A stretch of 59,754 bases of DNA, from assembly GCA_910587105.1 (NCBI GenBank), contig CAJUMB010000014.1, positions 1-59,754 of the forward strand, read 5' to 3'. Every line of letters starts with the position of its first letter. Position 1 is the stretch's first letter. The notes under the pieces are model-generated. The model saw only the letters and a program-made list of their open reading frames with translations, was not told where the DNA came from and did not search any database. The position numbers and the translations under genes were made by a program. Shown here in pieces: positions 34,362-42,966 of this stretch. Source of the stretch: an uncultured Lachnospiraceae bacterium (GTDB lineage Bacteria; Bacillota; Clostridia; Lachnospirales; Lachnospiraceae).

Positions 34362-35141
34362 CTATAGCTTTCGATCCTGTAAAATCAAACTGCGCACTGC
34401 TTCCACAGCTGTTTTCACAGCAGCCTGGGTATCCCGGATACAGGGATTATCCATACCTGCCTTTACCCGCTCCTGATTTGCCAGAACAGCCAGAACGGCA
34501 CCGGTACGTACCCTGAGAAAACTGCCCACAATGAACATTGCCGCTGCCTCCATCTCCGAGGCCAGACAGCCCATACGCAGCCATGCCTGCCACTTCTGTG
34601 TCAATTCATAGCTCACCGGCTTGTCCTCCGGAGAATGCTGTCCGAAGAAAGAATCTTTGCTCTGTACCACCCCGGTATGATACGTCTGTCCCAGCTTCCG
34701 GGCCCCGGCTGTCAGTGCATTCACCACGTCCAGATGTGCCACCGCCGGATATTCCAGAGGCGCATATTCCCGGCTGGTGCCCTCCATGCGCACGGCACCT
34801 GTGGCAATCACCAGGTCGCCGCCTTTTACAGACACATCCATGCCGCCGCAGGTTCCCACCCGGACAAAGGTATCCGCCCCGGCTCTCACCAGTTCTTCCA
34901 CTGCAATGGCCGCTGAGGGACCGCCGATACCTGTGGAAGTAACGCTGACTTTCTCCCCTTCCAGTGTTCCTGTATAGGTGACAAACTCCCGATTCTCTGC
35001 AATCAAAACCGGATTTTCCAGATACCCGGCAATCTTTTCACAGCGTCCAGGGTCCCCCGGCGTAATCACATAGCGCCCAATTTCTCCTGGCTTCACCTGA
35101 ATATGATACTGCCTGTCCGGGTCTTTCGAATAATTGATCAT
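34362..35141 (-). CDS. udp: Uridine phosphorylase family nucleoside phosphorylase
   Basis: 259 aa from ATG 35141, chosen because GGAGGGAAT is just upstream and the ATGA overlap with trmL implies coupling; an earlier in-frame start lies inside trmL. Family marks are RYVITPGDPGRCEKIA, VTSTGIGGPSAAIAVEELV, VRVGTCGGM, and SEMEAAAMF near the C terminus. It splits nucleosides with phosphate in pyrimidine salvage. Uridine specificity is the usual assignment for this subgroup but purine activity cannot be excluded. Confidence 0.9.
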   Translation of the reverse strand: MINYSKDPDRQYHIQVKPGEIGRYVITPGDPGRCEKIAGYLENPVLIAENREFVTYTGTLEGEKVSVTSTGIGGPSAAIAVEELVRAGADTFVRVGTCGGMDVSVKGGDLVIATGAVRMEGTSREYAPLEYPAVAHLDVVNALTAGARKLGQTYHTGVVQSKDSFFGQHSPEDKPVSYELTQKWQAWLRMGCLASEMEAAAMFIVGSFLRVRTGAVLAVLANQERVKAGMDNPCIRDTQAAVKTAVEAVRSLILQDRKL

Positions 35142-35638
35142 GATTCCCTCCACTGATATTTTGTCAATGCACCCCAAAGCTGCATCTGGGCAAACTCCTG
35201 CTGCCGCAGCGCTTCATAGAGGACAATGGCCGCCGAGTTGCTCAGGTTCAATGACCGGATATCCCCTTTCATGGGAATCCGTATGGCTGTATTCTGATTT
35301 TCCAGAAGAATTTCCTCCGGAATCCCTGCGCTTTCTTTCCCAAACATCAAATAGGCATCTTCTTCGTAAGAAACCTCTGTGTAAATCCTGGGCGCCTTGG
35401 TGCTGGCATAATAAATCTTTGCCCCGGGATTTTTCTCCATGAAGTCCTGATAGTTGAGATAAATGCTCACGTCCAGGTCATTCCAGTAATCCATGCCTGC
35501 CCGTTTGATATCTTTTTCACCCAGCCTAAACCCCAGCGGCTCAATCAAGTGCAGCCTTGCCCCCGCCGCCACGCAGGTACGCCCGATGTTACCGGTATTC
35601 GCCGGGATTTCCGGTTCTAAAAGTACAATATTTAACAT
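35138..35638 (-). CDS. trmL: tRNA (cytidine(34)-2'-O)-methyltransferase TrmL
   Basis: 166 aa, typical for the minimal SPOUT enzyme. Motifs: MLNIVLLEPEIPANTGNIGR, LHLIEPLGF, LMFGKESAGIP, IPMKGDIRSLNLSNSAAI, the last being the trefoil-knot cofactor site. It 2'-O-methylates position 34 of tRNA-Leu species. Its stop overlaps the start of the nucleoside phosphorylase (ATGA), and it lies 14 bp after the AIR-synthase-like gene, so three genes form an operon. Confidence 0.95.
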   Translation of the reverse strand: MLNIVLLEPEIPANTGNIGRTCVAAGARLHLIEPLGFRLGEKDIKRAGMDYWNDLDVSIYLNYQDFMEKNPGAKIYYASTKAPRIYTEVSYEEDAYLMFGKESAGIPEEILLENQNTAIRIPMKGDIRSLNLSNSAAIVLYEALRQQEFAQMQLWGALTKYQWRES

Positions 35639-35652
35639 AATACCTCTCGCCT

Positions 35653-36633
35653 TTATAAACGATACAATTCATCACTCTGAGGCCGGTCCAGATATCGGAT
35701 ATCCTGGCCGTTTCGCAAAATCCTATCCCTGCCCGGCATCGCCTGCCCGATTAGAACTGCGTAAATCCCCTGCTCCTGCAGCTTCCGTACCAGTGCCGCG
35801 CCGCCCTGGGTCCCGATGAGCATAGAGCCGCTGGACATGAGCTGATAAGGATTCAGCCCGTACCGCTCACAGATTTCCACCGACTCCTGACGGATGGGAA
35901 TCTGTTTCAAATCAATATCCAGCCCCACATCGGCCCCCTCTCCCATTTCCCAGAGCGCGCCGAAAATACCGCCTTCCGTAATGTCATGCATGGCGCTGGC
36001 CCCATGGGCGGCAGCAATACGGCTCTCCGGTATCACTGAAAGATACTGGTCAAATGCCTTTGCCGTATTTACAAAATCCTCCGGCAGTACTCTTTTCAGC
36101 TCTTCTTCCTTCTCTTTTGCTATGATAGAAGTGCCCTCCAGAGCAATCCATTTTGTCACCACCAGGTCATGCCCCGGCTTCAGACCATTTGTCAATATGG
36201 CCTGGTCCTTTTTCACTTTTCCCACCCCGGTTACGGAAATAAGCGGCTGATTCACCACATTGGTGACCTCTGTATGCCCGCCCAAGACTTCCATATCCAA
36301 TATTCTGCAGGTTCTCTCCACATCCTGCATCATCTGGCGCAGTGCGTGTTCCTCTGTTTCCTGGGGCAGCAAAATGGTCAGCATCACCCCCACAGGCTCT
36401 GCCCCCGACGCCGCCAGGTCATTGGCTGTGATGTGAATGCTGTGGCTTCCCATGTCTTTCACCGTTCCGGTGATGGGGTCTGTGGACATGACAAATACTT
36501 CATCCGGCTTTAGGGACAGTACGGCACAGTCCTGTCCAATTCCCGGCCCCATAAGGACTTCCCCTCTGCGGTGCCCGATTTCCTTTAACACAGAACGGGC
36601 CAGAACCTGCTCCGGCAGCTTTCCCACTTTCAT
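35653..36633 (-). CDS. AIR synthase-related protein (HypE/ThiL-like fold)
   Basis: 326 aa from ATG 36633 (GAGAGGTG upstream); a longer frame would start at GTG 36651. PurM-type marks: GIGQDCAVLSLKPDEVFVMS, STDPITG, HSIHITANDLAASGAEPVGV, VLGGHTEVT, and a C-terminal MHDITEGGIFGALWEM. This fold binds ATP and is shared by AIR synthase, HypE, ThiL and selenophosphate synthase. No hydrogenase genes are near, so the substrate is unknown. A 37-aa membrane ORF overlaps its 5' end. Confidence 0.85.
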   Translation of the reverse strand: MKVGKLPEQVLARSVLKEIGHRRGEVLMGPGIGQDCAVLSLKPDEVFVMSTDPITGTVKDMGSHSIHITANDLAASGAEPVGVMLTILLPQETEEHALRQMMQDVERTCRILDMEVLGGHTEVTNVVNQPLISVTGVGKVKKDQAILTNGLKPGHDLVVTKWIALEGTSIIAKEKEEELKRVLPEDFVNTAKAFDQYLSVIPESRIAAAHGASAMHDITEGGIFGALWEMGEGADVGLDIDLKQIPIRQESVEICERYGLNPYQLMSSGSMLIGTQGGAALVRKLQEQGIYAVLIGQAMPGRDRILRNGQDIRYLDRPQSDELYRL

Positions 36634-36647
36634 CTTCGGCACCTCTC

Positions 36648-36761
36648 TCACATCATCAGAAATTCCAGCAGCATGGGCACTACCATCGCCAATACTAGAA
36701 TCACTGCAATAATAATCGTGATAATTCTGCGGTTTTTATGGTTGAAAAAACCTCCTGCCAT
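36648..36761 (-). CDS. 37-aa single-span membrane protein
   Basis: MAGGFFNHKNRR followed by a strong membrane helix rich in Ile/Val/Leu and ending FLMM. Weak site (GGTG) 8 bases upstream. Its stop overlaps the start region of the AIR-synthase-like gene. Tiny proteins of this make-up are common in Clostridia; function unknown. Confidence 0.55.
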   Translation of the reverse strand: MAGGFFNHKNRRIITIIIAVILVLAMVVPMLLEFLMM

Positions 36762-36895
36762 ATGTTTTCACCAATTCCTTCCTAAAACATCTAATGCTTC
36801 AATCATTCGTTTCCTGTCCGTTATCCATCATTATATGCATTCCCTTTGCTGATGTCAACTCTGCATTCCGTTTATTATTGCTCTATGGAAATGGC

Positions 36896-36924
36896 TTGTG
36901 AAATAAAGGCGGATAGAATATAAT
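36896..36924 (+). promoter_or_regulatory. Promoter of the DUF1703-type gene
   Basis: TTGTGA (36896-36901), 17 bp, TATAAT (36919-36924). The leader shares GATTA and CAAGGGAAATG with the leader after 22045-22073. Confidence 0.65.
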
Positions 36925-36972
36925 GATTAAAACGTCAAGGGAAATGAGCTATTTTAAGAGGAGGCCAATGTA

Positions 36973-38670
36973 ATGAAAAAAGCGCTGCCAATTGGTGTAG
37001 AAGACTTTAAAGATATGTTAGAATCCGATTATTACTATATAGATAAATCATTGTTTATAAAAGAACTATCGGATTTGAAAGGAAAAGTGAATTTATTTAT
37101 GCGGCCAAGACGTTTTGGAAAGACGCTGAATCTCAGTATGCTCAGATACTTTTATGAGGATACCAAAGATGTGCAGAAGAACGAGAATAATAAATCCCTT
37201 TTCCATGGCTTAAAGATTATGGAAAAAGGCGAAGAGTATACAAAACACATGGGAAAGTATCCGGTTATTAAGTTGACATTAAAATCAGCGAAGCAGCCAT
37301 CTTTTGAATCCGCTTACTGTAAAATGAAACATGCAATCGCAGACGAATTTCAGAGACATCAATATATATTAGAAGATGAAAGAATTAATGAAGATGATAA
37401 AAAGCTGTTTCAGAAAATTGCCGGCCGCAGGGCTGACTATGATGATTATTCCGGAGCATTGGGATTTCTAAGCAAATGCCTTTGCCAGACGGAAGATAAA
37501 AAGGCAGTTATTCTGATAGATGAATATGATGTGCCCCTTGAGAATGCTTATTTCAGAGGATTTTATGAGGAAATGGCGGATTTCATCAGATCATTATTTG
37601 AATCTGCGCTGAAGACAAACGATTATCTGCAGTTTGCCGTCATTACCGGCTGCCTGCGGATTTCTAAGGAGAGTATCTTTACAGGACTGAATCATCTGAA
37701 AATTATATCTGTTCTGGACCAGAGATATAGTGAACATTTCGGTTTCACAGAAGCGGAAGTTCAGCAGATGATGGCTTACTATGGTGTGGAAAGCCGTTTT
37801 CCAGTTATGAAAGAATGGTATGATGGGTATGCATTTGGCCGTACTTTAGTTTATAATCCATGGAGCGTAATCAATTTTATGTATGATTTATATGCGGATG
37901 TCCATGCCTTTCCACGTCCCTATTGGATTAATACCAGCTCCAATGATATGATTAAAGACCTGATTGCCAGGTCTGACCGTGAGACAAAGAGGCAGATTGA
38001 GTCACTTATGCGGGGGGAGACCCTTGATATTCAAGTGCATGAAGATGTTACTTATGAAGATATACACAGTAATGGTGAAAATCTGTGGAACTTCCTTTAC
38101 TTTACAGGATATCTGACAAAAGACGGTGAGTATTTTGAAGAATCGTCTATCTTCCTGCGCGCGCGGATTCCCAATGTGGAAGTGAAGACATTATATCAGA
38201 ATACCATTCTAAACTGGATGAAGGATATTATAAGAAAAGAGGATTTTCATGATTTGTACCGTGCAATGGAAGATGGAAATGCTAAGAGAATGACAGAGAT
38301 ATTGAGCGGACAGCTTTTTTGCACAATTAGTTTCTACGACAATGCTGAAAACTTTTATCATGGATTCCTCGCCGGCATTTTGAGCCAGAGCGAAAATTAT
38401 CTGGTGAAATCCAACCGGGAATGTGGAAACGGGCGGTCAGATATTATGGTGAAAAGCCCCTCCCTGCGGGGCAGGTCATTTATTATAGAAATCAAAGTCT
38501 CAAATACAATTGACGATCTGGAAAATGATGCAGAAGCGGCATTACACCAGATCTATGAGAAAAAATACAGGGAGGAATTACTGGCTGAAGGTTATCGAAA
38601 GACAGACTGCTATGGAATAGCCTTTTACAGAAAAGACTGCGAAGTACGGTTTGGAGAGGGAACCTCCTAA
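36973..38670 (+). CDS. AAA-ATPase-like/PD-(D/E)XK nuclease protein, intact
   Basis: 565 aa. N-terminal ALPIGVEDFKDMLESDYYYI and MRPRRFGKTLNLSML (P-loop-like, 44-51), Walker B ILIDEYDVPLENAY, then ITGCLRISKESIF and WYDGYAFGRTLVYNPWS. The C-terminal nuclease-like domain has NGRSDIMVKSP and FIIEIKVS. This large family (AAA-ATPase-like plus DUF1703) is expanded in gut anaerobes; no biochemical role is settled, and defence has been proposed. It is the intact paralogue of the pseudogene at 32509. GAGGAGG precedes the ATG. Confidence 0.9.
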   Translation: MKKALPIGVEDFKDMLESDYYYIDKSLFIKELSDLKGKVNLFMRPRRFGKTLNLSMLRYFYEDTKDVQKNENNKSLFHGLKIMEKGEEYTKHMGKYPVIKLTLKSAKQPSFESAYCKMKHAIADEFQRHQYILEDERINEDDKKLFQKIAGRRADYDDYSGALGFLSKCLCQTEDKKAVILIDEYDVPLENAYFRGFYEEMADFIRSLFESALKTNDYLQFAVITGCLRISKESIFTGLNHLKIISVLDQRYSEHFGFTEAEVQQMMAYYGVESRFPVMKEWYDGYAFGRTLVYNPWSVINFMYDLYADVHAFPRPYWINTSSNDMIKDLIARSDRETKRQIESLMRGETLDIQVHEDVTYEDIHSNGENLWNFLYFTGYLTKDGEYFEESSIFLRARIPNVEVKTLYQNTILNWMKDIIRKEDFHDLYRAMEDGNAKRMTEILSGQLFCTISFYDNAENFYHGFLAGILSQSENYLVKSNRECGNGRSDIMVKSPSLRGRSFIIEIKVSNTIDDLENDAEAALHQIYEKKYREELLAEGYRKTDCYGIAFYRKDCEVRFGEGTS

Positions 38671-38761
38671 AAAAGAATCCGGCTCCGCTGGATTTTCCGC
38701 CTGCGGCGGGCAGCTGCCAGCGGCATAATTCCTCTCCGCCGCAGCGCGGGCAGCATTCCCT

Positions 38762-39352
38762 TCAAATCTCCGCCTCATACTTTTCATAAGCATTGACAAT
38801 AGCCGTCTGGCCCAGAGTCCGTATCCTCTGGGCCTTCATCCCATAATTCAAATGTACATGGCCGTGGAGCATAAGCTTCGGCTCATATTTTTCAAGCAGG
38901 CGCCGGAAAGCCTTAAAGCCAGTATGGACCACATTGTCATGGTCATTAATCTGCCAGGCAGGGGCATGGGTCACCAGCACATCGAATCCCCGATGCAATA
39001 CAATCTTGGGCCACAGCTTCATCACCCGGCGTTTCATCTCCCCCTGAGTAAACTGCCAGGGGCCATCCTTATAACGCATGGAGCCGCCCAGTCCTAAGAA
39101 CCGGACCCCCTCATACTCATAGACCGTATCCTCAATACAGATACATCCTTCTGGCGGCTTCTCCTCATATTGTCCGTCATGGTTACCGTGCACATAGAGC
39201 ACCGGCCCCTGGAAAAAAGTCGCCAAAAAGGACAGATAATGTGGGTCCAGATCGCCGCAGGATACAATCACATCAATCCCTTCCAGCCGCTGGGGGCTGT
39301 AAAAATCCCATAGTGCTTTTGATTCCACATCAGAAAGTGCAAGTATTTTCAT
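38762..39352 (-). CDS. Metallophosphoesterase
   Basis: 196 aa. Calcineurin-type motifs are in order: ILALSDVESKALWDF (a variant first motif), SCGDLDPHYL, YVHGNHD, LVTHAPAWQ and LHGHVHLNYG. It would bind two metal ions and hydrolyse a phosphoester; the substrate is unknown. Its ATG overlaps the stop of the upstream BMP/ParB-like gene by 4 bp (ATGA), so translation is coupled and a joint function is likely. Confidence 0.9.
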   Translation of the reverse strand: MKILALSDVESKALWDFYSPQRLEGIDVIVSCGDLDPHYLSFLATFFQGPVLYVHGNHDGQYEEKPPEGCICIEDTVYEYEGVRFLGLGGSMRYKDGPWQFTQGEMKRRVMKLWPKIVLHRGFDVLVTHAPAWQINDHDNVVHTGFKAFRRLLEKYEPKLMLHGHVHLNYGMKAQRIRTLGQTAIVNAYEKYEAEI

Positions 39353-41370
39353 AAGAATACCTTTCCTGTATGTAGTCCCTGAATCTCTGCCATTGCCGCA
39401 GCCTCCTCTGTCAGTTCCTCCATTTCCGGTATACCGCCCTCCACATTATCGGCAAGCCAGTCCATACGGACAATATCTGCGGGAGAGAGCGCCTCCTTTT
39501 CCTGACACCGCAAAACTCCGTTCTGGTCCCGCAGCTCCCCGGAGAAAATCTGAAAGTTTTCCGATACAATCTGATGTTTTACCAGCTCTGTAAGCTGCCT
39601 GGTCCGGCGGGGCAGGGTCTTGGAATAAATAATATCAATCATGCCAGAGGAAATTCCCCACCAGTAATTAATAGAATCCCCCAGCCGTTCCGGTGCAGTG
39701 CGCTCCCATTTCCCGTTCAGGATGGTCTGTACGATACGCTGGTAGAATTTCCCCCAGTGCCAGATAGCGGCTGCCAGAAGCACCGGGCCATCCTCTTTCC
39801 TCCCATAGAGCCCATAAGGCTCCCCGGAAGTCCTGGGGGAAATCGTGTCCCTTCCGGAAACATGGCTGATATGAAGACTGTCAAAATGCTGTTTCAGCAG
39901 ATCATAGCTCTCCTCCGATGTCCCGGCGCTCCAGCGTTTTTCCATAGACCACACCAGGTGGATACGGGCCTTTGGATTGACCATTTTCACCCCCAGGGCA
40001 AAGGCATTGATAGCGGCAGAAGCTCCGAAAATAGGAACATCCGCCACGTAACCCACCTGTCCGGTGTCCGTCAGAATTCCCGCCAGCATACCCACCAGGA
40101 ATTTTGCCTCGTAAAGTCTCCCGTAGTAAGTTCGCAGATGGCCGCTGTATGCATTCACCGAACAGTTTAAAATCTTAATCTTCGGATAGCACACAGCAGC
40201 CTTGATGCTGGCTCCCAAAAACCGGGGCGAAGTGGTAAAAAGCACCTGGCAGCCGTCCGCTACCGCTTTTTCGATCAACTGCAGGGCATCGTCGTCACTT
40301 TCCGCACCATCATAGACAAACGTCTCTATCTGGTCTCCCAGACTGTTTTCCAGGTGCATGCGGCCCAGGTCATGACCATTGGTCCAGCCGGAGGTTTCCG
40401 CTGTCCTGTAATAGATAAAACCCGTTTTCAGCCGGGATTCGGAAGGAAACAGCTTTTTCAGCAGTACATTAGATGCACTCTGCAGAACGGCAGACGCGTT
40501 CTGCAGGGGATCGGCAGTCCCCGAAAGGGTTTCCTCTATAGTCTCCTCTGCAGTCCGAGGCTTTAACACCAGGTTCACCTGGCGGTCTTCCGGCAGAGCC
40601 TCCAGCTCAATCCAAAGCTTTGCAACCTCCTCCTTTAGTTCTGAAGAAGATTTTTCCAGCATATCCTTGTAGCCGTAGATACTCAGATAGGTGAGAAAAG
40701 CATCTCCCTCTGTGATAGACAGCTTCTCCCCCTTTTTCTTTCGAAAAACCTCTGCAAAATGCAGCAGACAGGAACTGAAAATACTCCGCTCCTCCTCATT
40801 CCATGGTTCTGCAAAGTCCTTTCCCATAAGGGCACAGAGACGCTTAAAGCTCCCCTCTCTGCTGAAATAAATGGTATTAATACTGCTCACCCGGTAGAAA
40901 TCCATATATTCCTGGTAGATTCGGTACTCTTCCGTATCAGAAGGGGCAGGAAGAATCCTGGTCACATATCCGGACACACTCACTGCACCGGAGAATTTGA
41001 GAACGCTTACCCGCTTGTTCCCCTCTATAATATAGTAGGAATTCATAAATTCACAGGCAATCACCGGTTCCCGGATGCCTTCTTTCAAGTGGGACTGGTA
41101 CAGAGTGCACCATTTGGCCGCAAACTCAGAGTTCTCCTCCAAAAGGGGCATGAAATTAGACGCAAAGGCTTTGGTGCGCCCGGAACTCTTGGTCCCCTTA
41201 ATCAACTCTGCGGGAATGTCAACAAGCCCCAGGTCCATCTCGCCTGCTGTGTCCGTGAAAGATAGAAGCTCATCCAGAACCGGAAGGTAGGGATAGCTGC
41301 TGCGGAGAAGGTCCTGCCGGTAAGCTTTTACAGCTGATTTGTGCGCTTTGAGGTATTCAGGTATGGGCAT
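39349..41370 (-). CDS. Cytoplasmic ParB-like/BMP-domain fusion protein
   Basis: 673 aa. The N-terminal 280 residues have a ParB/Srx-like region (REPVIACEFMNSYYIIEGNK, then RVSVLKFSGAVSV). From about residue 310 a BMP (PnrA-like, periplasmic-binding) domain follows: TGFIYYRTAETSGWTNGHDL, QLIEKAVADGCQVLFTTS, YYGRLYEAKFLVGMLAGIL, GYVADVPIFGASAAINAFA. BMP proteins are normally lipid-anchored nucleoside receptors of ABC importers; here there is no signal peptide or lipobox. It may sense a nucleoside inside the cell. It is coupled to the metallophosphoesterase. Confidence 0.82.
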   Translation of the reverse strand: MPIPEYLKAHKSAVKAYRQDLLRSSYPYLPVLDELLSFTDTAGEMDLGLVDIPAELIKGTKSSGRTKAFASNFMPLLEENSEFAAKWCTLYQSHLKEGIREPVIACEFMNSYYIIEGNKRVSVLKFSGAVSVSGYVTRILPAPSDTEEYRIYQEYMDFYRVSSINTIYFSREGSFKRLCALMGKDFAEPWNEEERSIFSSCLLHFAEVFRKKKGEKLSITEGDAFLTYLSIYGYKDMLEKSSSELKEEVAKLWIELEALPEDRQVNLVLKPRTAEETIEETLSGTADPLQNASAVLQSASNVLLKKLFPSESRLKTGFIYYRTAETSGWTNGHDLGRMHLENSLGDQIETFVYDGAESDDDALQLIEKAVADGCQVLFTTSPRFLGASIKAAVCYPKIKILNCSVNAYSGHLRTYYGRLYEAKFLVGMLAGILTDTGQVGYVADVPIFGASAAINAFALGVKMVNPKARIHLVWSMEKRWSAGTSEESYDLLKQHFDSLHISHVSGRDTISPRTSGEPYGLYGRKEDGPVLLAAAIWHWGKFYQRIVQTILNGKWERTAPERLGDSINYWWGISSGMIDIIYSKTLPRRTRQLTELVKHQIVSENFQIFSGELRDQNGVLRCQEKEALSPADIVRMDWLADNVEGGIPEMEELTEEAAAMAEIQGLHTGKVFL

Positions 41371-41472
41371 AAAGTTGGACTCCTTTCTTGGGAACTGTAT
41401 GATACAATAGTTTAATCTTTCTTTTGCAGACTAAACTACCATACAATGGTGAAATTGTCAACGGCGCCCTCT

Positions 41473-42453
41473 TTATTCATCCGCTTTCCAGGTCAGGCTG
41501 ATTTTTTCCATTTGCGCAAGGATTGCCTCCTTAACCGTATTCTTTAGATATGCCTGATTCAGTTTTCTTTTTGTATATGTAAGATAAGTATTCTTTGTCT
41601 CGTCGATTAAAAAAGCTGTAAAAAACCTTTCCCAGCTAAAGTACTTTTCGCTCTCCGCATAGTCATACGGTTCAGCCAGCACCTCAGTCACAGAGCTGTT
41701 TTCCAAAACACCTGCAGATAAAACCAGCCATTCAAACGATTCCGTCAAATATAGTGCCGCATTTTCCCGTTCTGCAATCAGCTTTAATACCCTGTCAATT
41801 TCAGAGCCAAATGCTGCCCCGTCTGCAATTACAAGTATCTTCTCATTTTTGTGGACATTCAAATAGCGGAAAATATTAGATTTACCATTCATAGACTCAC
41901 ATTTCAGATGATTTTCTCCGCAAACATGGTCGAAAAACTGGTATCCAGAATTACTGTCTTCTGTAATCACAATTTCAGGAGCCACCTCATTTTTATACGT
42001 GTCTGAACCATATAATCTGTAGAACTCATGATAACTTTGCCTTAATGTCCCGTACTTACCTGATGTTCTGATTCCATAGATTTCTTCTACGCTGTATGGA
42101 AGCGTCGGCAGGGATTCTCTGGACACGATCACATAATAATTATCCGTTTTCTGAATCTCCCCGGCAAATTCCTCTGTTTTTATAAATTCATTTCCTTCGT
42201 CAATAAACACGATGCTGTCAGAGATCTCAGCCAACTGTCCTTTCCATAACGAGCCTTCCAGTACATAACATTTTTTGTCACATGCCAGCTTTACCGGAGT
42301 GCCTGCAGGGTTGTTTACATAATCCTGAATCATTTCTACAAGTGTGGTTTTTCCTGTTGCACTGTCCCCACGAACGATGGTCAAATTCCGCCGAATCTCA
42401 AAATCATACTTTAACCGTTTTGTAGAAACAACAACTCTGTGCTTCCCCTTCAT
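41473..42453 (-). CDS. P-loop ATPase at the brxL position
   Basis: 326 aa. Walker A is GDSATGKT (29-36); Walker B-like SIVFIDEGNEFI follows. A later KILVIADGAAFGSEIDRVLK recalls a TOPRIM strand but lacks a clear Glu. The rest is helical. No known name fits. It starts 15 bp after the DUF4869-like gene and ends the defence operon. In BREX type 1 loci brxL, a Lon-like AAA+ protease of about 680 aa, comes here; this protein is half the size and has no Lon features. I see it as a separate two-gene unit with the upstream gene. Confidence 0.75.
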   Translation of the reverse strand: MKGKHRVVVSTKRLKYDFEIRRNLTIVRGDSATGKTTLVEMIQDYVNNPAGTPVKLACDKKCYVLEGSLWKGQLAEISDSIVFIDEGNEFIKTEEFAGEIQKTDNYYVIVSRESLPTLPYSVEEIYGIRTSGKYGTLRQSYHEFYRLYGSDTYKNEVAPEIVITEDSNSGYQFFDHVCGENHLKCESMNGKSNIFRYLNVHKNEKILVIADGAAFGSEIDRVLKLIAERENAALYLTESFEWLVLSAGVLENSSVTEVLAEPYDYAESEKYFSWERFFTAFLIDETKNTYLTYTKRKLNQAYLKNTVKEAILAQMEKISLTWKADE

Positions 42454-42468
42454 CGCACTATTCCTCCC

Positions 42469-42906
42469 TTAAACAAACTCTCCAGCTGCCGACACCAGTT
42501 CTCCCATAGAGTGAACGATCAGATCTGTATTCAAAATTCGGACAGTAAAAGGTTCTTTACCAAAATCCATCAAATGGAGAAGATTGACTGTCCTGTCTTC
42601 TGATTCAGCAATTTTTAATAACCATTTTGCACAATTGTCACCACAGGTCGAAGCATTAAAAATTTTATCTTTCTCAAATTTTACAAGAATCAGTGTTTTT
42701 ACTCCGCCAGATAACCCGACTGGCGGTATTTTCCCTAATACCGGACTGTCAATTACACCACTATCCAGGACAGTTGACTGATCTACATCCTGAATCATTT
42801 CTTTGACAAACGGATCTACAATCCAGCTGTCTTCGTAATCATATTTAAAATAAGCTGCTGTGTTATATACAGCTTCTTTCATATTTCCATAATAGATATT
42901 CAACAT
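42469..42906 (-). CDS. DUF4869-like protein
   Basis: 145 aa from ATG 42906, as AAGGA lies 9 bases upstream; a GTG at 42915 overlaps that site. The start MLNIYYGNMKEAVYNTAAYF, WIVDPFVKEMIQDVD, SPVLGKIPPVGLSGGVKTL and CGDNCAKWLLKIAE match my memory of DUF4869 proteins. They are unannotated, and in Lachnospiraceae I recall them beside an ATPase such as the one 15 bp downstream. A two-gene system of unknown function is likely. It directly follows pglZ. Confidence 0.7.
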   Translation of the reverse strand: MLNIYYGNMKEAVYNTAAYFKYDYEDSWIVDPFVKEMIQDVDQSTVLDSGVIDSPVLGKIPPVGLSGGVKTLILVKFEKDKIFNASTCGDNCAKWLLKIAESEDRTVNLLHLMDFGKEPFTVRILNTDLIVHSMGELVSAAGEFV

Positions 42907-42966
42907 AAGGTCCACTTCCTTTTTTAACTCGGCGTGATTGCTTTGTCATTTCCCTGTTTTTATAGC

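Noticed and set aside
41473..42453. brxL
   Set aside because: Half the expected length, only a simple P-loop, no Lon-like protease features.
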